Source: Candidatus Obscuribacterales bacterium (GTDB lineage: Bacteria > Cyanobacteriota > Vampirovibrionia > Obscuribacterales > Obscuribacteraceae). Taken from it: a stretch of 64,000 nt of DNA. Below the pieces are notes generated by a model, which saw only the letters and a list, made by a program, of their open reading frames with translations, made no database searches and was not told the DNA's origin. Of the stretch, positions 53,401-63,500 are shown in pieces (position 1 is the stretch's first letter; every line of letters starts with the position of its first letter). The stretch lies in contig JAIEQI010000083.1 in NCBI GenBank assembly GCA_019747875.1, positions 1 to 64,000 on the forward strand, in the 5' to 3' direction. The position numbers were made by a program, and so were the translations under genes.

Positions 53401-53679
53401 GGTGGAACCGGTCTCAATCTGACTGGCGCCGATTACGTCATTCACTACGATCCGTGGTGGAACCCAGCTGTGGAAAATCAAGCAACAGACCGGGCTCACA
53501 GAATCGGTCAAAAACGGCACGTGTTCAACTATAAGTTGATTACGCGCGGCACCGTCGAAGAGAAAATTCTCGCGTTGCAACAAAAGAAGAAGGAACTCGC
53601 CGAGCTAGTTATAGGCGGCGACGAATCAATCGCGAAGGAACTAACCCGCGAAGACCTCGAATTCCTCTTCTCGTTCTAA
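50407..53679 (+). CDS. SWIM zinc-finger SNF2/Rad54-type helicase
   Basis: 1090 residues. N-terminal SWIM motif CSCPYFEEICKH (Cys77, Cys79, Cys86, His88), a long middle region, then an SNF2 ATPase: Walker A DDMGLGKT (640-647), DEAQ box (748-751), LSGTPVENRLKELWSLFDFL, then the helicase C domain with QATDRAHRIGQ. Bacterial proteins of this layout are annotated as HepA/Snf2-like; they are thought to remodel protein-nucleic-acid complexes. Role in DNA repair or restriction unproven. Downstream, 200 bases to 53880 hold no gene. Confidence 0.95.
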   Translation: MKPASSKRTIIPLQALMDAASPPVYRRGVQYWRRKKVLKYDENEDGSEAEALVIGSEPQPYKVTLTADGKDGFKAVCSCPYFEEICKHSVSVVLTHVARSFPGIRFDTGDVMKEPPPEHGPRAKELLEEPKAALAALAAGDVEKDFTLGVLVLEKPLAFIVGTLPDEPQGKVNILKVPEPMLNVLPEGSRMHTLVKYLLALPQATKGPAGGHRIPRGDEGVVLGHLALCTKLVNAGDCSPIEFSAQPAKPRIMISETENGELSITLTALDETGSPLVEPVFFLGNPCWVMAKQVFYPIDLSPIHRLFQFFDSHGHMTVKLETVPKFLSVDLPILKKRMDVVLDDSAAPFPSAVTEPPKASIRVSERASNKNSPNIVGVAPELEVILGFRYGDLILPSRDETSAVESEPYTRTIADTGQSVWVKRTWEQEGQLRRFLQNLQPTRTLADRFFFQDEPALDAIFYTCSEESSEWEIAGEDKLKYYRVEKDPVRLKAILSLQKDTYNFEFELQAVTGSGTVLPFPQVIESVFKNKNYLKLADGTFVRIPVATLLAVLKGVGASKEPVRPLYQALPIAHLLETQGIEIEASESFKEFIQKLRNFKELEPMPIPDSFAGTLREYQREGYNWLSFLREYGLAGILADDMGLGKTIQALVLLLSHYKNGKPAGNKKRPPSLVVAPTSVVYNWLAEAEKFSPKLSTALFLGRERGELLERLKKGAANLPNVIFTTYGIIRRDYEQLKEVQFDYLILDEAQNIKNPESVGAVASKSLKALHRVCLSGTPVENRLKELWSLFDFLMPEFLGTYRDFNDQFERPIEAGIGESGQKLRKIVHPFIMRRLKSQVEKELPPRTDIISQCEMDDEQRALYLDVLDECRQKVFGEIASRGFGRSQISVLAALLRLRQVCCDPRLLKDREDGEAVPPSAKLTSLLAMITEIIDSGHKILVFSQFVEMLKLIRVELDKSKTPYEYIDGQTPAKERLDRVNHFNDNPDVPIFLISLKAGGTGLNLTGADYVIHYDPWWNPAVENQATDRAHRIGQKRHVFNYKLITRGTVEEKILALQQKKKELAELVIGGDESIAKELTREDLEFLFSF

Positions 53680-53879
53680 CTGATTCAAAGAGTCAAAGTT
53701 CTATTTAACCTTGCGCCCCGATTTTGACACAAGCGTGTCCGGAGCTAGCCGCTTTCGGAAACTACTCTGTAATCGTGGATGGTTGAGTGGGTTCTCGACC
53801 AGAAGGGCAGCAGCGGAGGCGGTGAGATGGGCGATAGCCCTGTGAACCTCCGGAGCGAATCAGATGAAGAGGCAAGACA

Positions 53880-54215
53880 ATGAAAGATCTTTTGAATCTC
53901 TATGGCGAAGAGCGAGTCGCTGAAATTCGCAGCTTTAGACGGGCGCAGAGTCAGGAAGAAATGCGTTCTTTGAGACAAAGCTCTTCAAAGAAAAACATAC
54001 GACCGATCTGGGACATCGTCGGCGTTGCGCTTTCGCAAAAGATTTCCCATTTGCTTCTAATCTTGATGCCACCGGCGGCGAAGAATAGTATGTGCAAATA
54101 CTACGGCCACGTTATCGATCATTCTACCTGGTCTCAAGCCAGACTGCCTCGCTGTGCCGAATGCAATGCTGTTATCAAAGGCGCCGAAAGTCTTCGCAAA
54201 GCTATCGCTTGCTAG
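53880..54215 (+). CDS. Hypothetical small protein with Zn-ribbon-like Cys pair (111 aa)
   Basis: GAGG about seven bases before the ATG at 53880. A basic N-terminal half (Arg/Lys/Gln-rich), a hydrophobic middle (KISHLLLILMPPA) and a C-terminal stretch with CKYYGHVI, CAEC. The Cys/His pattern would suit a zinc site. No family recognised. Same strand as the next gene. Confidence 0.55.
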   Translation: MKDLLNLYGEERVAEIRSFRRAQSQEEMRSLRQSSSKKNIRPIWDIVGVALSQKISHLLLILMPPAAKNSMCKYYGHVIDHSTWSQARLPRCAECNAVIKGAESLRKAIAC

Positions 54216-54283
54216 CTGAAGGTTAATAACGGCTTTCCGATTCAGTCGAATGGTTTGGGCGATTTGCTGATATGCTCATATGA

Positions 54284-55066
54284 ATGAATTCGCAGAATCT
54301 CAACATGTGGGCTCAGTGCAACAAATGCAGAACATCGACCATTCATTTTAGTGGCTCGTTGATTGCCGCTTGCAAACGTTGCGGGCTTCTGAATCCAGTC
54401 GCTATTCCTTCCATGAAAAATATGTTGATCAGCGTGCGCGAATTCAATCCGGAGCCGCTGCGAATGATAGTGGCATATGCTGTACAAGACATCGGTCTTT
54501 TTGAACCACGCAGAGTAAGCGGCCGTAAACCTGATAAGTATGATCAGTACGAAATCCTGCAGTCTTTGAGGCAGGGTGTTCTCAAAAATATTGGTGATTG
54601 GTACGCAGCTTACGATTTCTATTACACAACATATGCTTATGAGAACATTCCGAAAGAATCATTTGTGCCAAACCAGGGAAGTCTACGAGGGCAAGTCGCG
54701 ACTTTGGCTGGACAGGTGATGTTTAGAGTAGAGTCGATCAACACATTTTTCTTCGAGTTGTTTCTTCTTTTTGAAGAACTGTCTTACAAGGACCCAACAA
54801 GTCTAGCTACATCCATCGAAAAACTTGTCACGTTCGTTGAAGCAAAGACCGTGCCGGAACTTTGCTACAACGATGACTGGTATTTGATGGCAGGAATTGC
54901 TCTTAACTGGTTTGCCGAAAGAATATCCGTAAAACAAACCTACGAACTAGAAAAGGCAATCAATTACTTGAGAGCTCAAAACGCGTTCTATCTTTCCAAA
55001 GCGCGAAGAGCTGAGATTGTGAAAGAGATTAGCCACGCTTTCATAGAAGAGCTGTTTGGAACTTGA
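54284..55066 (+). CDS. Hypothetical protein with N-terminal zinc ribbon (260 aa)
   Basis: N-terminal CNKC (12-15) and CKRC (30-33) pairs form a likely zinc ribbon; the rest is helical, with hydrophobic repeats (YDQYEILQSLRQGVLKNI, FFELFLLFEELS). No catalytic motif. ATG at 54284 or 54305. 68 bases from the previous gene, so likely the same transcript. Confidence 0.55.
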   Translation: MNSQNLNMWAQCNKCRTSTIHFSGSLIAACKRCGLLNPVAIPSMKNMLISVREFNPEPLRMIVAYAVQDIGLFEPRRVSGRKPDKYDQYEILQSLRQGVLKNIGDWYAAYDFYYTTYAYENIPKESFVPNQGSLRGQVATLAGQVMFRVESINTFFFELFLLFEELSYKDPTSLATSIEKLVTFVEAKTVPELCYNDDWYLMAGIALNWFAERISVKQTYELEKAINYLRAQNAFYLSKARRAEIVKEISHAFIEELFGT

Positions 55067-55378
55067 GATACAAGCAGTTTGCTGCGTGCTGCTTGAAATT
55101 CTGCAGGACCTGATTTTAACGTTGAAAATCAGTTTCTTAACACAGAGCAATTGGCTACTTAAAGTTCAGTCAATAGGATTACTTATAGCTCAAGAACGAG
55201 TGAATATTTCACCCAAGGTGACCACTTTGAACAGGCTGCATCCGTCCCTCCGGCAGCCTGTTCATTATTTTGTTGCAGATCAATCTGCGCAGACATATAG
55301 GCGCGCAATGGCGGTATTGGCGCATGCCACCTCTGCGTGCACTGGCATGCGTGTCTGAGCAACAATAAGCCATTGTCG
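55067..55378. other. Intergenic region with two hairpins
   Basis: CTGATTTT AACGTTG AAAATCAG at 55110-55132 is followed by TTTC. GAACAGGCTGC and GCAGCCTGTTC at 55229-55263 form an 11-base stem. No supported gene; short open frames lack ribosome sites. Confidence 0.5.
55229..55271 (+). terminator. Terminator-like hairpin
   Basis: 11-base perfect stem (55229-55239 with 55253-55263), 13-base loop, then ATTATTTT. It is about 160 bases after the stop of the zinc-ribbon gene on the same strand, so a late terminator for that transcript is plausible. Confidence 0.55.
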
Positions 55379-56866
55379 TTAAACGGGACTGTGTTCCATG
55401 TGTTTCAAGAGAGTTTCGATGCGCGATGCCAGTTCTTGATCTTTGGGGTCGAATTTGTTTTGTTTGTATTCGAGCGCACGCTGATACAGCGGCCGCGCCA
55501 GTGCATATTCGCCGGTCTCCAAATGGCAATTCGCCAGGCCGATCAAGTTATCGGTTAGCTCGTCGTCAGGCGTCTCGGGATTCTTTTCGCAAATCTCCAG
55601 AGCCCTTCGGTATAACGGCTTTGCTTCGCTAAATTTGTCCTGCAGTTGAAAGCAATATGCAAGTCCAGTCAGTTTTGCAGCAAGATCAATGCGCGGTTCG
55701 TCATTTTGATGATCAATAATATCTACCGCTCTTTTGTAGAGCGGCACGGCTTCATCATAGCGTTTTTGAAAGGAATAGCAATTTGCTAAGTTGAAGAGTG
55801 AGTCGGAAACCGCGCAATGCTGACTGCCTAGCAGATTCTCCGTAATGCTTGCCGCCCGCGCGAAAAACTTTTCAGCATCGCGAAATTGCTCTTGCTCGCT
55901 GTGGCAGACAGCAAGTTGCGTCAGTACTGTTGCGATATCATCATGGTCCCGTTCATAACACTTTTCGTATATGCCGAGTGCTTGTTGGTAGAGGGAAACT
56001 GCCCCGTCGAACTTTCTTTGTGTGCGAAGGCAGGTCGCCAGTCCCGCTACAGCATCGGCATAATCGATCGACTCGTATGAGCCTAACTTCTTCATCAGCT
56101 TGAGTGAGTCCTTGAAGCTTTCCTCGGCTTCGTCAAAACGATTCTGTGACAGTAACGATGCTGCCAGTTCCGTCATGCAACGTCCGACCTCAATGCTATC
56201 TTCGCCCGAGAGCTTGCTGTGAAGAGGGAGGACTTTTCGCAGATTCGCTTCTGCTCGCGAATACTCTGATTTGCGATTCCAAACTATCGCCTGGCAGGTT
56301 AATGCATCGGCGATTTCAAATGTTCGGTCTCGAGTAGATTTCTCGAATATAGCCAAGCTCCGCTCAAGTAGCGGCTCGGCTTCGTCAAAGCGGCAGCGCA
56401 TGATTAACGTTCTTGCGTAGATGAGCAAGCACTCGCCTGTTTCATCCAAACTCTTTTCGCCAATTTGTTGGTAAAGTTCCAGCGCTTGTTTTGCTGGTTG
56501 TTCCACCTCCTCACACTTTCCGGCTTCGTATAAGCAGCTTGCCAGCTCCTTGAACGCAAATGCAGTGTCCTCGATTCCCATGCTGGGATGTTTTTCTCGC
56601 AACTCAACGGCCTGGCGCAGAAGATTTTCAGCATCGGTAAAACGTTCTTGCGCCCGCAAGCAGGCGCCCTGACATACCAGGCTAGAGAAAAGCCGGGGAT
56701 CGTGCTTCTTTCCTGTTTCTGCAAGATTCGCCAGCGCCGCTGAGAAGAGCGCTTCTGCCTCTTTGAATTCACCAATCTGGAACGCGCGGCAAGCAGCCTC
56801 GAAATTCTCGCTCCAGGAATCTCTTCCTTTGATGCCAGACCAAATTTTCTTCAGCCAGTCTTTCAT
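55379..56866 (-). CDS. TPR repeat protein (kinesin-light-chain-like)
   Basis: About 495 residues from the ATG at 56866. At least eight TPR motifs of the light-chain type, for example FDEAEPLLERSLAIFEK and YDEAVPLYKRAVDIIDH. No signal peptide, so cytosolic. Similar TPR proteins occur in this window at 17660 and inside two kinases. Partner unknown. Confidence 0.8.
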   Translation of the reverse strand: MKDWLKKIWSGIKGRDSWSENFEAACRAFQIGEFKEAEALFSAALANLAETGKKHDPRLFSSLVCQGACLRAQERFTDAENLLRQAVELREKHPSMGIEDTAFAFKELASCLYEAGKCEEVEQPAKQALELYQQIGEKSLDETGECLLIYARTLIMRCRFDEAEPLLERSLAIFEKSTRDRTFEIADALTCQAIVWNRKSEYSRAEANLRKVLPLHSKLSGEDSIEVGRCMTELAASLLSQNRFDEAEESFKDSLKLMKKLGSYESIDYADAVAGLATCLRTQRKFDGAVSLYQQALGIYEKCYERDHDDIATVLTQLAVCHSEQEQFRDAEKFFARAASITENLLGSQHCAVSDSLFNLANCYSFQKRYDEAVPLYKRAVDIIDHQNDEPRIDLAAKLTGLAYCFQLQDKFSEAKPLYRRALEICEKNPETPDDELTDNLIGLANCHLETGEYALARPLYQRALEYKQNKFDPKDQELASRIETLLKHMEHSPV

Positions 56867-56954
56867 TACGCAACACACACTTTTTAGTCGCTCTGGAGAC
56901 TAGCAGGGCTTGCACCCTTACTGCCTCCTCCGCGTTGAGCGGAAGCCCCAGAGA

Positions 56955-57611
56955 TCAGTAATAAAGGTTGCCCCAAACGGATTCCAGCTCGTTCATTTGC
57001 TTCTGTATCAAGTCTTGTTCTTTCTTGTTGTTGATGCAATAAGCCTGCCAGTAGAGTTCCCACCATTTACTGTGTGCTTCGTCTTTTCCTTTCTTTGACT
57101 CTTCGCAAAGTACGTCTTGTCCAACAACCATCGGTTTCATATAGCAGACGCCGTTGTCACAATCGCCGCCATCAAAATCTGCCGGTTTAATAAAAGCCCC
57201 TTTTTGCTCCCACATTCGTTTGATAACGCCGTGCGTTTTTGGATACAGTCTGGCGATTTCTATTTCGTTGATATCGTCAGTTCTGCGGCAACGGTCAGGA
57301 ATGAATTCCAGATAGCCGTATTCGGGAAGAGTGTTCCTGATCTCCTGAATTTTGCGCTCGCTGTCGTAAACTGCGATTTGCCCTGGAAAACTAGTTATCA
57401 GTCGATCGAAAAGCGCCTGGTGTAAGCGGCGCCATAATTGTCTGGTTAGCTTAAATTCGCTTGTGTCCGAAAATGCTAAAGCAAATGACAGAGTCTTGAC
57501 CGACTTATTCAACAAGAACAAGTTGGCTACCTCTTCTCCGCTTTCTATTCTTTGAAAATACCGGTACGCCTCATCAAGTGCTGTTCGCTCTCGCCGTTCT
57601 GTTCTGCCCAT
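56955..57611 (-). CDS. Hypothetical protein (218 aa)
   Basis: From the ATG at 57611 (AGGAG eight bases upstream); the frame extends to 57683 without support. Soluble; helical N-terminus (RTERRERTALDEAYRYFQRI), a mixed middle and Cys-containing DFDGGDCDNGVCYMKPMV. No domain recognised. Same strand as the TPR gene, 88 bases apart, so probably co-transcribed with it. Confidence 0.6.
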   Translation of the reverse strand: MGRTERRERTALDEAYRYFQRIESGEEVANLFLLNKSVKTLSFALAFSDTSEFKLTRQLWRRLHQALFDRLITSFPGQIAVYDSERKIQEIRNTLPEYGYLEFIPDRCRRTDDINEIEIARLYPKTHGVIKRMWEQKGAFIKPADFDGGDCDNGVCYMKPMVVGQDVLCEESKKGKDEAHSKWWELYWQAYCINNKKEQDLIQKQMNELESVWGNLYY

Positions 57612-57796
57612 GATGTGTCTCCTGGCTTCCGGTTCGAAACTTTGCAGTCTTAATATGCCCAGTTCGGGCAATATTGATCGCATTTTCGCCGTAAAACCAA
57701 GAAAGTTGCGTGCACATTCTATGCGCTCGGGATTGAACCCGATTCACGCTTTTGAAGGCTAACAGTCACAAAGTAGCCGGAAAGTGTACGGTCCCG

Positions 57797-58366
57797 TCAG
57801 GTGCTGGCACCAGCCAGTTCGTAACGACCGGCTGCTTTCTCCCACAAACCGGAGGCTTTCAGGATCAGCTCTGCCGCATCCCGAACGGCTCCTTCTCCGC
57901 CGTTGTGTTCTGTCGTGAAATGAGCCGCCTGCTTAACCTCAATTCGGGCATTGTTGACTGCGATCGCCAATCCCGCCCGCTTTAGCAGAGGCAAATCGGG
58001 GAGATCGTCGCCAATGTAGGCTACTTCATCCGGTGCCACATTCGCGTCTTTCAGGATTTCTTCCCAGGCGGCAACTTTGTCTAGATTTCCCTGGTAGACA
58101 TAACGCATATGAAGAATGCGCGCTCGTTCGACTGTGGCTGGTGAGGTTCGCCCACTTATCACTCCGGTCAGGATACCGGCAAAATGGCAGAGGTATAGTC
58201 CTAGCCCGTCATGAGAGTGGAAGCCCTTGAATTCGACCATCTTGTTTTCCGAGTCCGGAAAATAAAATAACTTACCGTCTGTCAGCACCCCGTCTACGTC
58301 CATCAACAGGACCTTGATTTTGGCAGCGCGGGCAAGTAGTTCGGGCGATAGGATCTCGGTGCTCAT
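57797..58366 (-). CDS. KdsC-like HAD phosphatase (KDO-8-P phosphatase family)
   Basis: 189 residues. HAD motif I VDGVLTD with Asp23/Asp25, motif II SGRTS, Lys near QGNLDKV, motif III GDDLPDLPLLKRAG. This short C0-type HAD removes the phosphate from KDO-8-phosphate in LPS synthesis, suggesting an LPS-bearing outer membrane. Other sugar phosphates (Neu9P, YrbI-like) are possible. Diverges from the FAD oxidoreductase. Confidence 0.88.
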   Translation of the reverse strand: MSTEILSPELLARAAKIKVLLMDVDGVLTDGKLFYFPDSENKMVEFKGFHSHDGLGLYLCHFAGILTGVISGRTSPATVERARILHMRYVYQGNLDKVAAWEEILKDANVAPDEVAYIGDDLPDLPLLKRAGLAIAVNNARIEVKQAAHFTTEHNGGEGAVRDAAELILKASGLWEKAAGRYELAGAST

Positions 58367-58475
58367 ATTAAACCTTGTTTTTAGTCGGGATTCGCTTTGG
58401 ATCTCGCGAAATATACCAGAGAATTGCTCGTCCTGCTATTCTTTGGGCTGCGTTTGTCCCAGTCTTGTTAGCACA

Positions 58476-60521
58476 ATGAAAACTTTTCAAGTAATCGACG
58501 TGGAGAATTTGGATGCGGATCATCCGGAGTCTTCAATTCTTCAATTTGAGATCAAAGGACGTCCCACTCGAATTAAGTGCGATCTAGCCATTGTTGGCGG
58601 TGGAACAGGCGGTGTTGCAGCGGCGATAACCGCTTGTACAAGCGGCTTGAATGTTTGTTTAATCGAAGAGACATCTTGGCTTGGCGGACAAATGACAGCG
58701 CAAGGCGTATCGGCGCTGGATGAAAATTATTTGGTCGAAACAACTGGTGCAACGCGCACCTATCAGCAGTTGCGCGAGGATATTCGCAATCACTATCGCG
58801 CACTTGGTGGCAAGGATGGTGGCGCCAGGTTCGAACCGTTTATTGATCCCGGCAATTGCTGGGTGAGTCGCTTGGCGTTTGAGCCAAAGGTAGCTGTCAA
58901 AATCATTTCCAGAATGCTTCAACCGTTTATTGATGATGGACGCCTGAAAATTTTCCTGCGTTCGGCAGCCGTTGAGCTTAAGTTGAAGGACCAGAGAATT
59001 AGAATCGTTCGTTGTGTGGAGCTGGACACTGGCAGATTCTTCGATCTGGATTGCCGCTTTTGCATTGATGCAAGCGAGCTTGGGGACTTGCTTCCTCTTG
59101 CTGGCATGACTTATAGAAGCGGCGCTGAGTCTCGCGATGAAACAGGCGAAGCTCATGCACCAGAGCTTGCGAACACACACAACGTGCAGGACTTCACTTA
59201 TCCTTTTGTTGTGGAATTTCGCGATGGAGAAAATCACAAAATACCAAAACCTCCTCATTATGATGACTTCAATAAGGAGGGGAAATTCTCTTTCTTGGGT
59301 TATCGCATGTTTGAGAACAGCAGCAAGCTTTCGCGCAATGGTGAAAGTGTTGAGCTGCTTCCGTTTTGGGAATATCGTCGCTTGATTGCTCGAAGCAACT
59401 TCGACCCAAGAGTTTTTCCTTTTGATATTGCAATGATCAATTGGGAAAGTAACGATTTGCGCTTGGAGAACATAATTGAGCCGGATCTGCAACTTAAAGC
59501 AAAGCGGTTGGCGTTGGGAAAACATCTTAGTCTTGGATTTTTGTATTGGCTTCAAAATGAAGTTGAGCGCGATGAAGGCGACAGAGGCTATCCTGAGCTA
59601 AAGTTGAGACCCGATATTTTAGGTACGGCTGACGGTCTTTCAAAGTATCCGTACATTCGAGAATCAAGACGTATCGTTCCATTAAAAACGATTGTCGAGA
59701 GCGATCTTACTTGCGCAGACAACCCGGGTGCGCGCGCAAGATGGTGTTCTGATTCTCTGGGAATTGGTCTTTATCCAATCGATATTCACGGACACGAGGA
59801 CGTTCCTGGTGCAGGGCAGGCAAGCAAGCCATTTCAGATTCCCGCATCATGTTTGGTACAAGCAGAAGTCAGAAACCTTCTACCTGCTGCAAAAAATATC
59901 GGTGTTACGCACATCACAAACGGCGCATATCGCCTTCATCCAATCGAGTGGGCGATCGGCGAGGCTGCAGGCTTTTTTGCGGCGGAAGTATTGAGACGGA
60001 AAACGGATATTGTCCGATGCTACAGAAACAAGAATTCATTGCTCCGCATTCAACGAGCACTGCTTGGTTTTGGCGCGCCGCTGCTTTGGTTTGATGATCT
60101 AAAGCCCCAAGATGAGGGCTTTGCCGCTGCACAGTTGGTTTCACTAGTTGGACTGATGCCTGTCGACCAGCACCACTTGCACTTCCGACCTGATGATTTT
60201 GTAACGCGTCGAGAGTTCGCAATTGCAATGACTAAATTGCTGCATCTGCAATCCATAAGCGAGAATTTGGCGGACGAGGATGTCGATCAGAGTGATCCGG
60301 TCTCTGGGCATATAAACGCGGCGATTTTGAGCGGACTGCTAAAAGCGACCACAAAGAAGGTAATGCCTGATGCTGCTCTTACTGTGCAAGACCTTCTAGA
60401 ACTGCAATCAAATCAAAATGTTCGACGATTTAAGAAGTTCAAGAAGTTTGATAACAGTGCAGCTCCTGAGAAAAATATCCAGCGCCGCCAGTTCGCCATC
60501 TGGCTAGCGTCAATGATCTAG
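58476..60521 (+). CDS. FAD-dependent oxidoreductase with SLH-like C-terminal tail
   Basis: About 681 residues from the ATG at 58476; the frame extends to 58314 but would overlap the divergent gene. FAD Rossmann motif VGGGTGGVAAA (41-50), then ETSWLGGQMTAQGVSALDE as in the FAD_oxidored family. Residues ~590-640 (FRPDDFVTRREFAIAMTKLL) and the VMPDAALTVQDLLEL segment match S-layer homology repeats. No signal peptide, which is odd for an SLH-bearing protein. Substrate unknown. Followed 44 bases later by a Ser/Thr kinase on the same strand. Confidence 0.85.
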   Translation: MKTFQVIDVENLDADHPESSILQFEIKGRPTRIKCDLAIVGGGTGGVAAAITACTSGLNVCLIEETSWLGGQMTAQGVSALDENYLVETTGATRTYQQLREDIRNHYRALGGKDGGARFEPFIDPGNCWVSRLAFEPKVAVKIISRMLQPFIDDGRLKIFLRSAAVELKLKDQRIRIVRCVELDTGRFFDLDCRFCIDASELGDLLPLAGMTYRSGAESRDETGEAHAPELANTHNVQDFTYPFVVEFRDGENHKIPKPPHYDDFNKEGKFSFLGYRMFENSSKLSRNGESVELLPFWEYRRLIARSNFDPRVFPFDIAMINWESNDLRLENIIEPDLQLKAKRLALGKHLSLGFLYWLQNEVERDEGDRGYPELKLRPDILGTADGLSKYPYIRESRRIVPLKTIVESDLTCADNPGARARWCSDSLGIGLYPIDIHGHEDVPGAGQASKPFQIPASCLVQAEVRNLLPAAKNIGVTHITNGAYRLHPIEWAIGEAAGFFAAEVLRRKTDIVRCYRNKNSLLRIQRALLGFGAPLLWFDDLKPQDEGFAAAQLVSLVGLMPVDQHHLHFRPDDFVTRREFAIAMTKLLHLQSISENLADEDVDQSDPVSGHINAAILSGLLKATTKKVMPDAALTVQDLLELQSNQNVRRFKKFKKFDNSAAPEKNIQRRQFAIWLASMI

Positions 60522-60565
60522 GTTAAATGTGGGTAGATCTATGTTGAGCCGCTGGTCCTTGAAAA

Positions 60566-63500
60566 ATGGCAGATCAAAAGACAGAAAGCACCACAGAAGC
60601 CGAAAAGGTGCTCAGTTCCGATTCTCTCGTTGGAACTGTTTTCGAGTCGCGCTTTGAAATTTTATCGGTCTTGGGTTCCGGCGGGTCGGCAACTGCATAC
60701 AAAGCCAACGATGTGCTTCTGCAGCGTACTGTGGCATTGAAGATTATCCACGGGTTTTTGCTCTCGCAGGCAAAGGCGATTGAACGATTCAAGCTCGAAG
60801 CAAAAACATGCACTTTGCTCACTCATAAAAACATAGCCAAGGTCTATGCCAGCGGCGTCGCATCTGATGGTCGACCATACATGGTCATGGACTTGCTCGA
60901 AGGGAAGACGCTCGCACAGGTCATTAAAGATGGCGGTGCGCTTGATTTGGATCGTTTCTTTTTCTTGTTTCGCCAGTTAATTGACGCGTTGGCGTATGCA
61001 CACTCGGAGAAAGTAGTTCACCGCGACATCAAGCCCAGCAATATTGTCGTCGTCGGATCAGAGGGGAACGAAGAGGCTATTCTCGTCGATTTCGGTATTG
61101 CAAAAATCATAGACCAGGAGACAGGACAAAACTCAACGCAAACTGGTGCATTGCTTGGAAGCACGGCTTACATGAGCCCAGAGCAATGTGTTGCTGGAAC
61201 TATTGACGAGCGCTCTGATATTTATTCGTTTGGTTGCGTGATGATTGAAGCACTTACTGGCAAGGCGCCCTATGAGGGCGAGAGCGCCTTCAACATCATG
61301 TACAAACATTTGAATGAGTCAGTTGGACACCTCGGCTTTCTTAAAGAGATGCCCGAAGCCGTCGGCGCCATGATTGGTAAATGCTTGCAAAAGAAACCAG
61401 AGTCTCGCTATCAGAACATGGCTGAGTTGAAGGGAGATTTTGACAAATGTGCTTTACTTGATACGAGCCAACGACAGTGGAAACAAGGAGCAAAGCCTCC
61501 AGCAACAAGTAACGTTGTGCTGGTGCTCTTAGCAGTCGTTGTGGTGATTGGGGGACTTTCGTTCGTTTACCTGAATCAAGTCGCTCCCAACAAACGAAAG
61601 AACATCGAGCTTTCAGCTGTGCTGCCACCAAAACCGGAACGTCATGATGTCCCTGCCAAGGACGTCGTGCCGCCGCACAGCGTTAATTTGTTGCTGGATA
61701 GGCTTCAAAAGTATCCGGACGTCTACGATAAGATTACCATCCTAAATAACTGGATGAAAAAATGGGACGGACTTCCACCACCAGATGATCAGCCGTATGC
61801 GAAGGCGGAGGTTCGTTACAATCTCGGAGAATGCTACAAGAAAATAAACCAACTTGATAAAGCTGCCATTCTTTTGCAAGAAGCAGTGCAGATTGACCTT
61901 AACAGGCCAATATTTGAGCCGTCCAAACCACTAGCCTTGGCCAGAGTTTATCGCTTGCAAATGAAACCCAAAGAAACCCTTGCGTTCCTGGCGGAAACAC
62001 GAAAACGTTTTGGACCAGATTTTGAAAGACCCAAGTACTACGATCCTGCATCCCAGTTTTACGCCCTTGAAGGAGATTGCTGGCTAGATCTCGGGAATTT
62101 TGAAAAGGCTGAAGAAGCGTACAACCAAGCCGCCATTACTGGTGACAAGAATCCCGATGGGCGCCTGTCATACCAAAATGGCTGCCGCCAAAAGCGTATT
62201 GAGTGTCTCGTTCGCCTTGGCAGAAGAGAAGAGGTAAGGCAGCAGGTCCATGGGGATCTGCTGAAGGCTCATTTGCAAGAGGGTCTAAAGCCGTTCGATA
62301 CCTACATGATTGCTTGCGAAGCTTGCAGCAAACAAGGTGACAAAGAATTGGCAATCGAGTTTCTTTCGCTTGCTGAGAAAGACAGCGTGAAAAATAGCAA
62401 CTACAAGCTTGATGTCCTGAATAACTATAAAGCAAACTTGCAACCGGCAACAATTGACCCGCCGGCAGTTTATAAGAATGCACTTGCGCAAGCTGACAGG
62501 ACTTCGGATATCCATGTAAAACTAGCTGGATTACATGCTGCATCCTACACCCTCTTTTCTCGCGATCCAAAGCTTGCAAGACAGCTGTGTGATCGTTTGA
62601 ATCACCTGATGAAGCAGCATCTCACTGTTGATCCTGATTTCTTCTGGAAGAATGCGAGCCCTGACTATCCAGCTTTTGTCGGATGGCGAAATGACCACTT
62701 GCTCAACGCCGGGTACGCCAAGGATGCCCTGGCAGAATCTCAGTTTTGGATCGACAAGTGTCGTGGCAATCCGTCTGAAAATTTGGTTGGGTTCTATGAA
62801 ACCGAAGCAAAGGCATACCAGTATCTAAATCGTACCGATGATGCTCTTGCTAGCAACCAAAAAGCGTTAAATCTATTGATTGGCGATCAAAGAGTTCAAG
62901 CCGATATTGTACGAAGTCAGCGAACATCTCTAGCATTGCGAATTAGCAATGCGTATTTACAACGTGTCGGCTTCTTGAATTCAGTCGGGCGCTGGAGTGA
63001 ATCGGAGGAGGCTTGTAGAAACGCACTAGCTGCGGTGGCAACCGAACCTTTCACTGACGGAGCGAAATCCAGTTTGTATGCTCATTTAGGTGGAATTCTA
63101 GAACAAGAAAGGAAATATCCTGAAGCGGAGCAGGCCTTTAAGGATATGCTGAAATGGGTTTCTTACGACGGGCGGCCTTATTCTAACCAAACGGCCCATG
63201 AAATTGGACTTTATACAGGCTATCTGATTCGCCAAAAGAAGTTTGATGCGGCGCTGCCATACGCGCAGCTTGCCCTCAAACATATTAAGGCTGCCAACGG
63301 TAACGTCGCAGAGATGCCATTGTTTCGCGCCTTTTGGCTAGATTTAGGAAGCATTTGCACGCGATTGAACAAGCTTGACGATGCGATGACAAACTATCAG
63401 CTGATTATTGCCAACAGCAATAAACCTAACCTTGTCGACAGTCTTTATCGCGGTGCTTTGCGAGGTGTTGCCGAGATCTATTGCATAAAAGGTGAGTTCG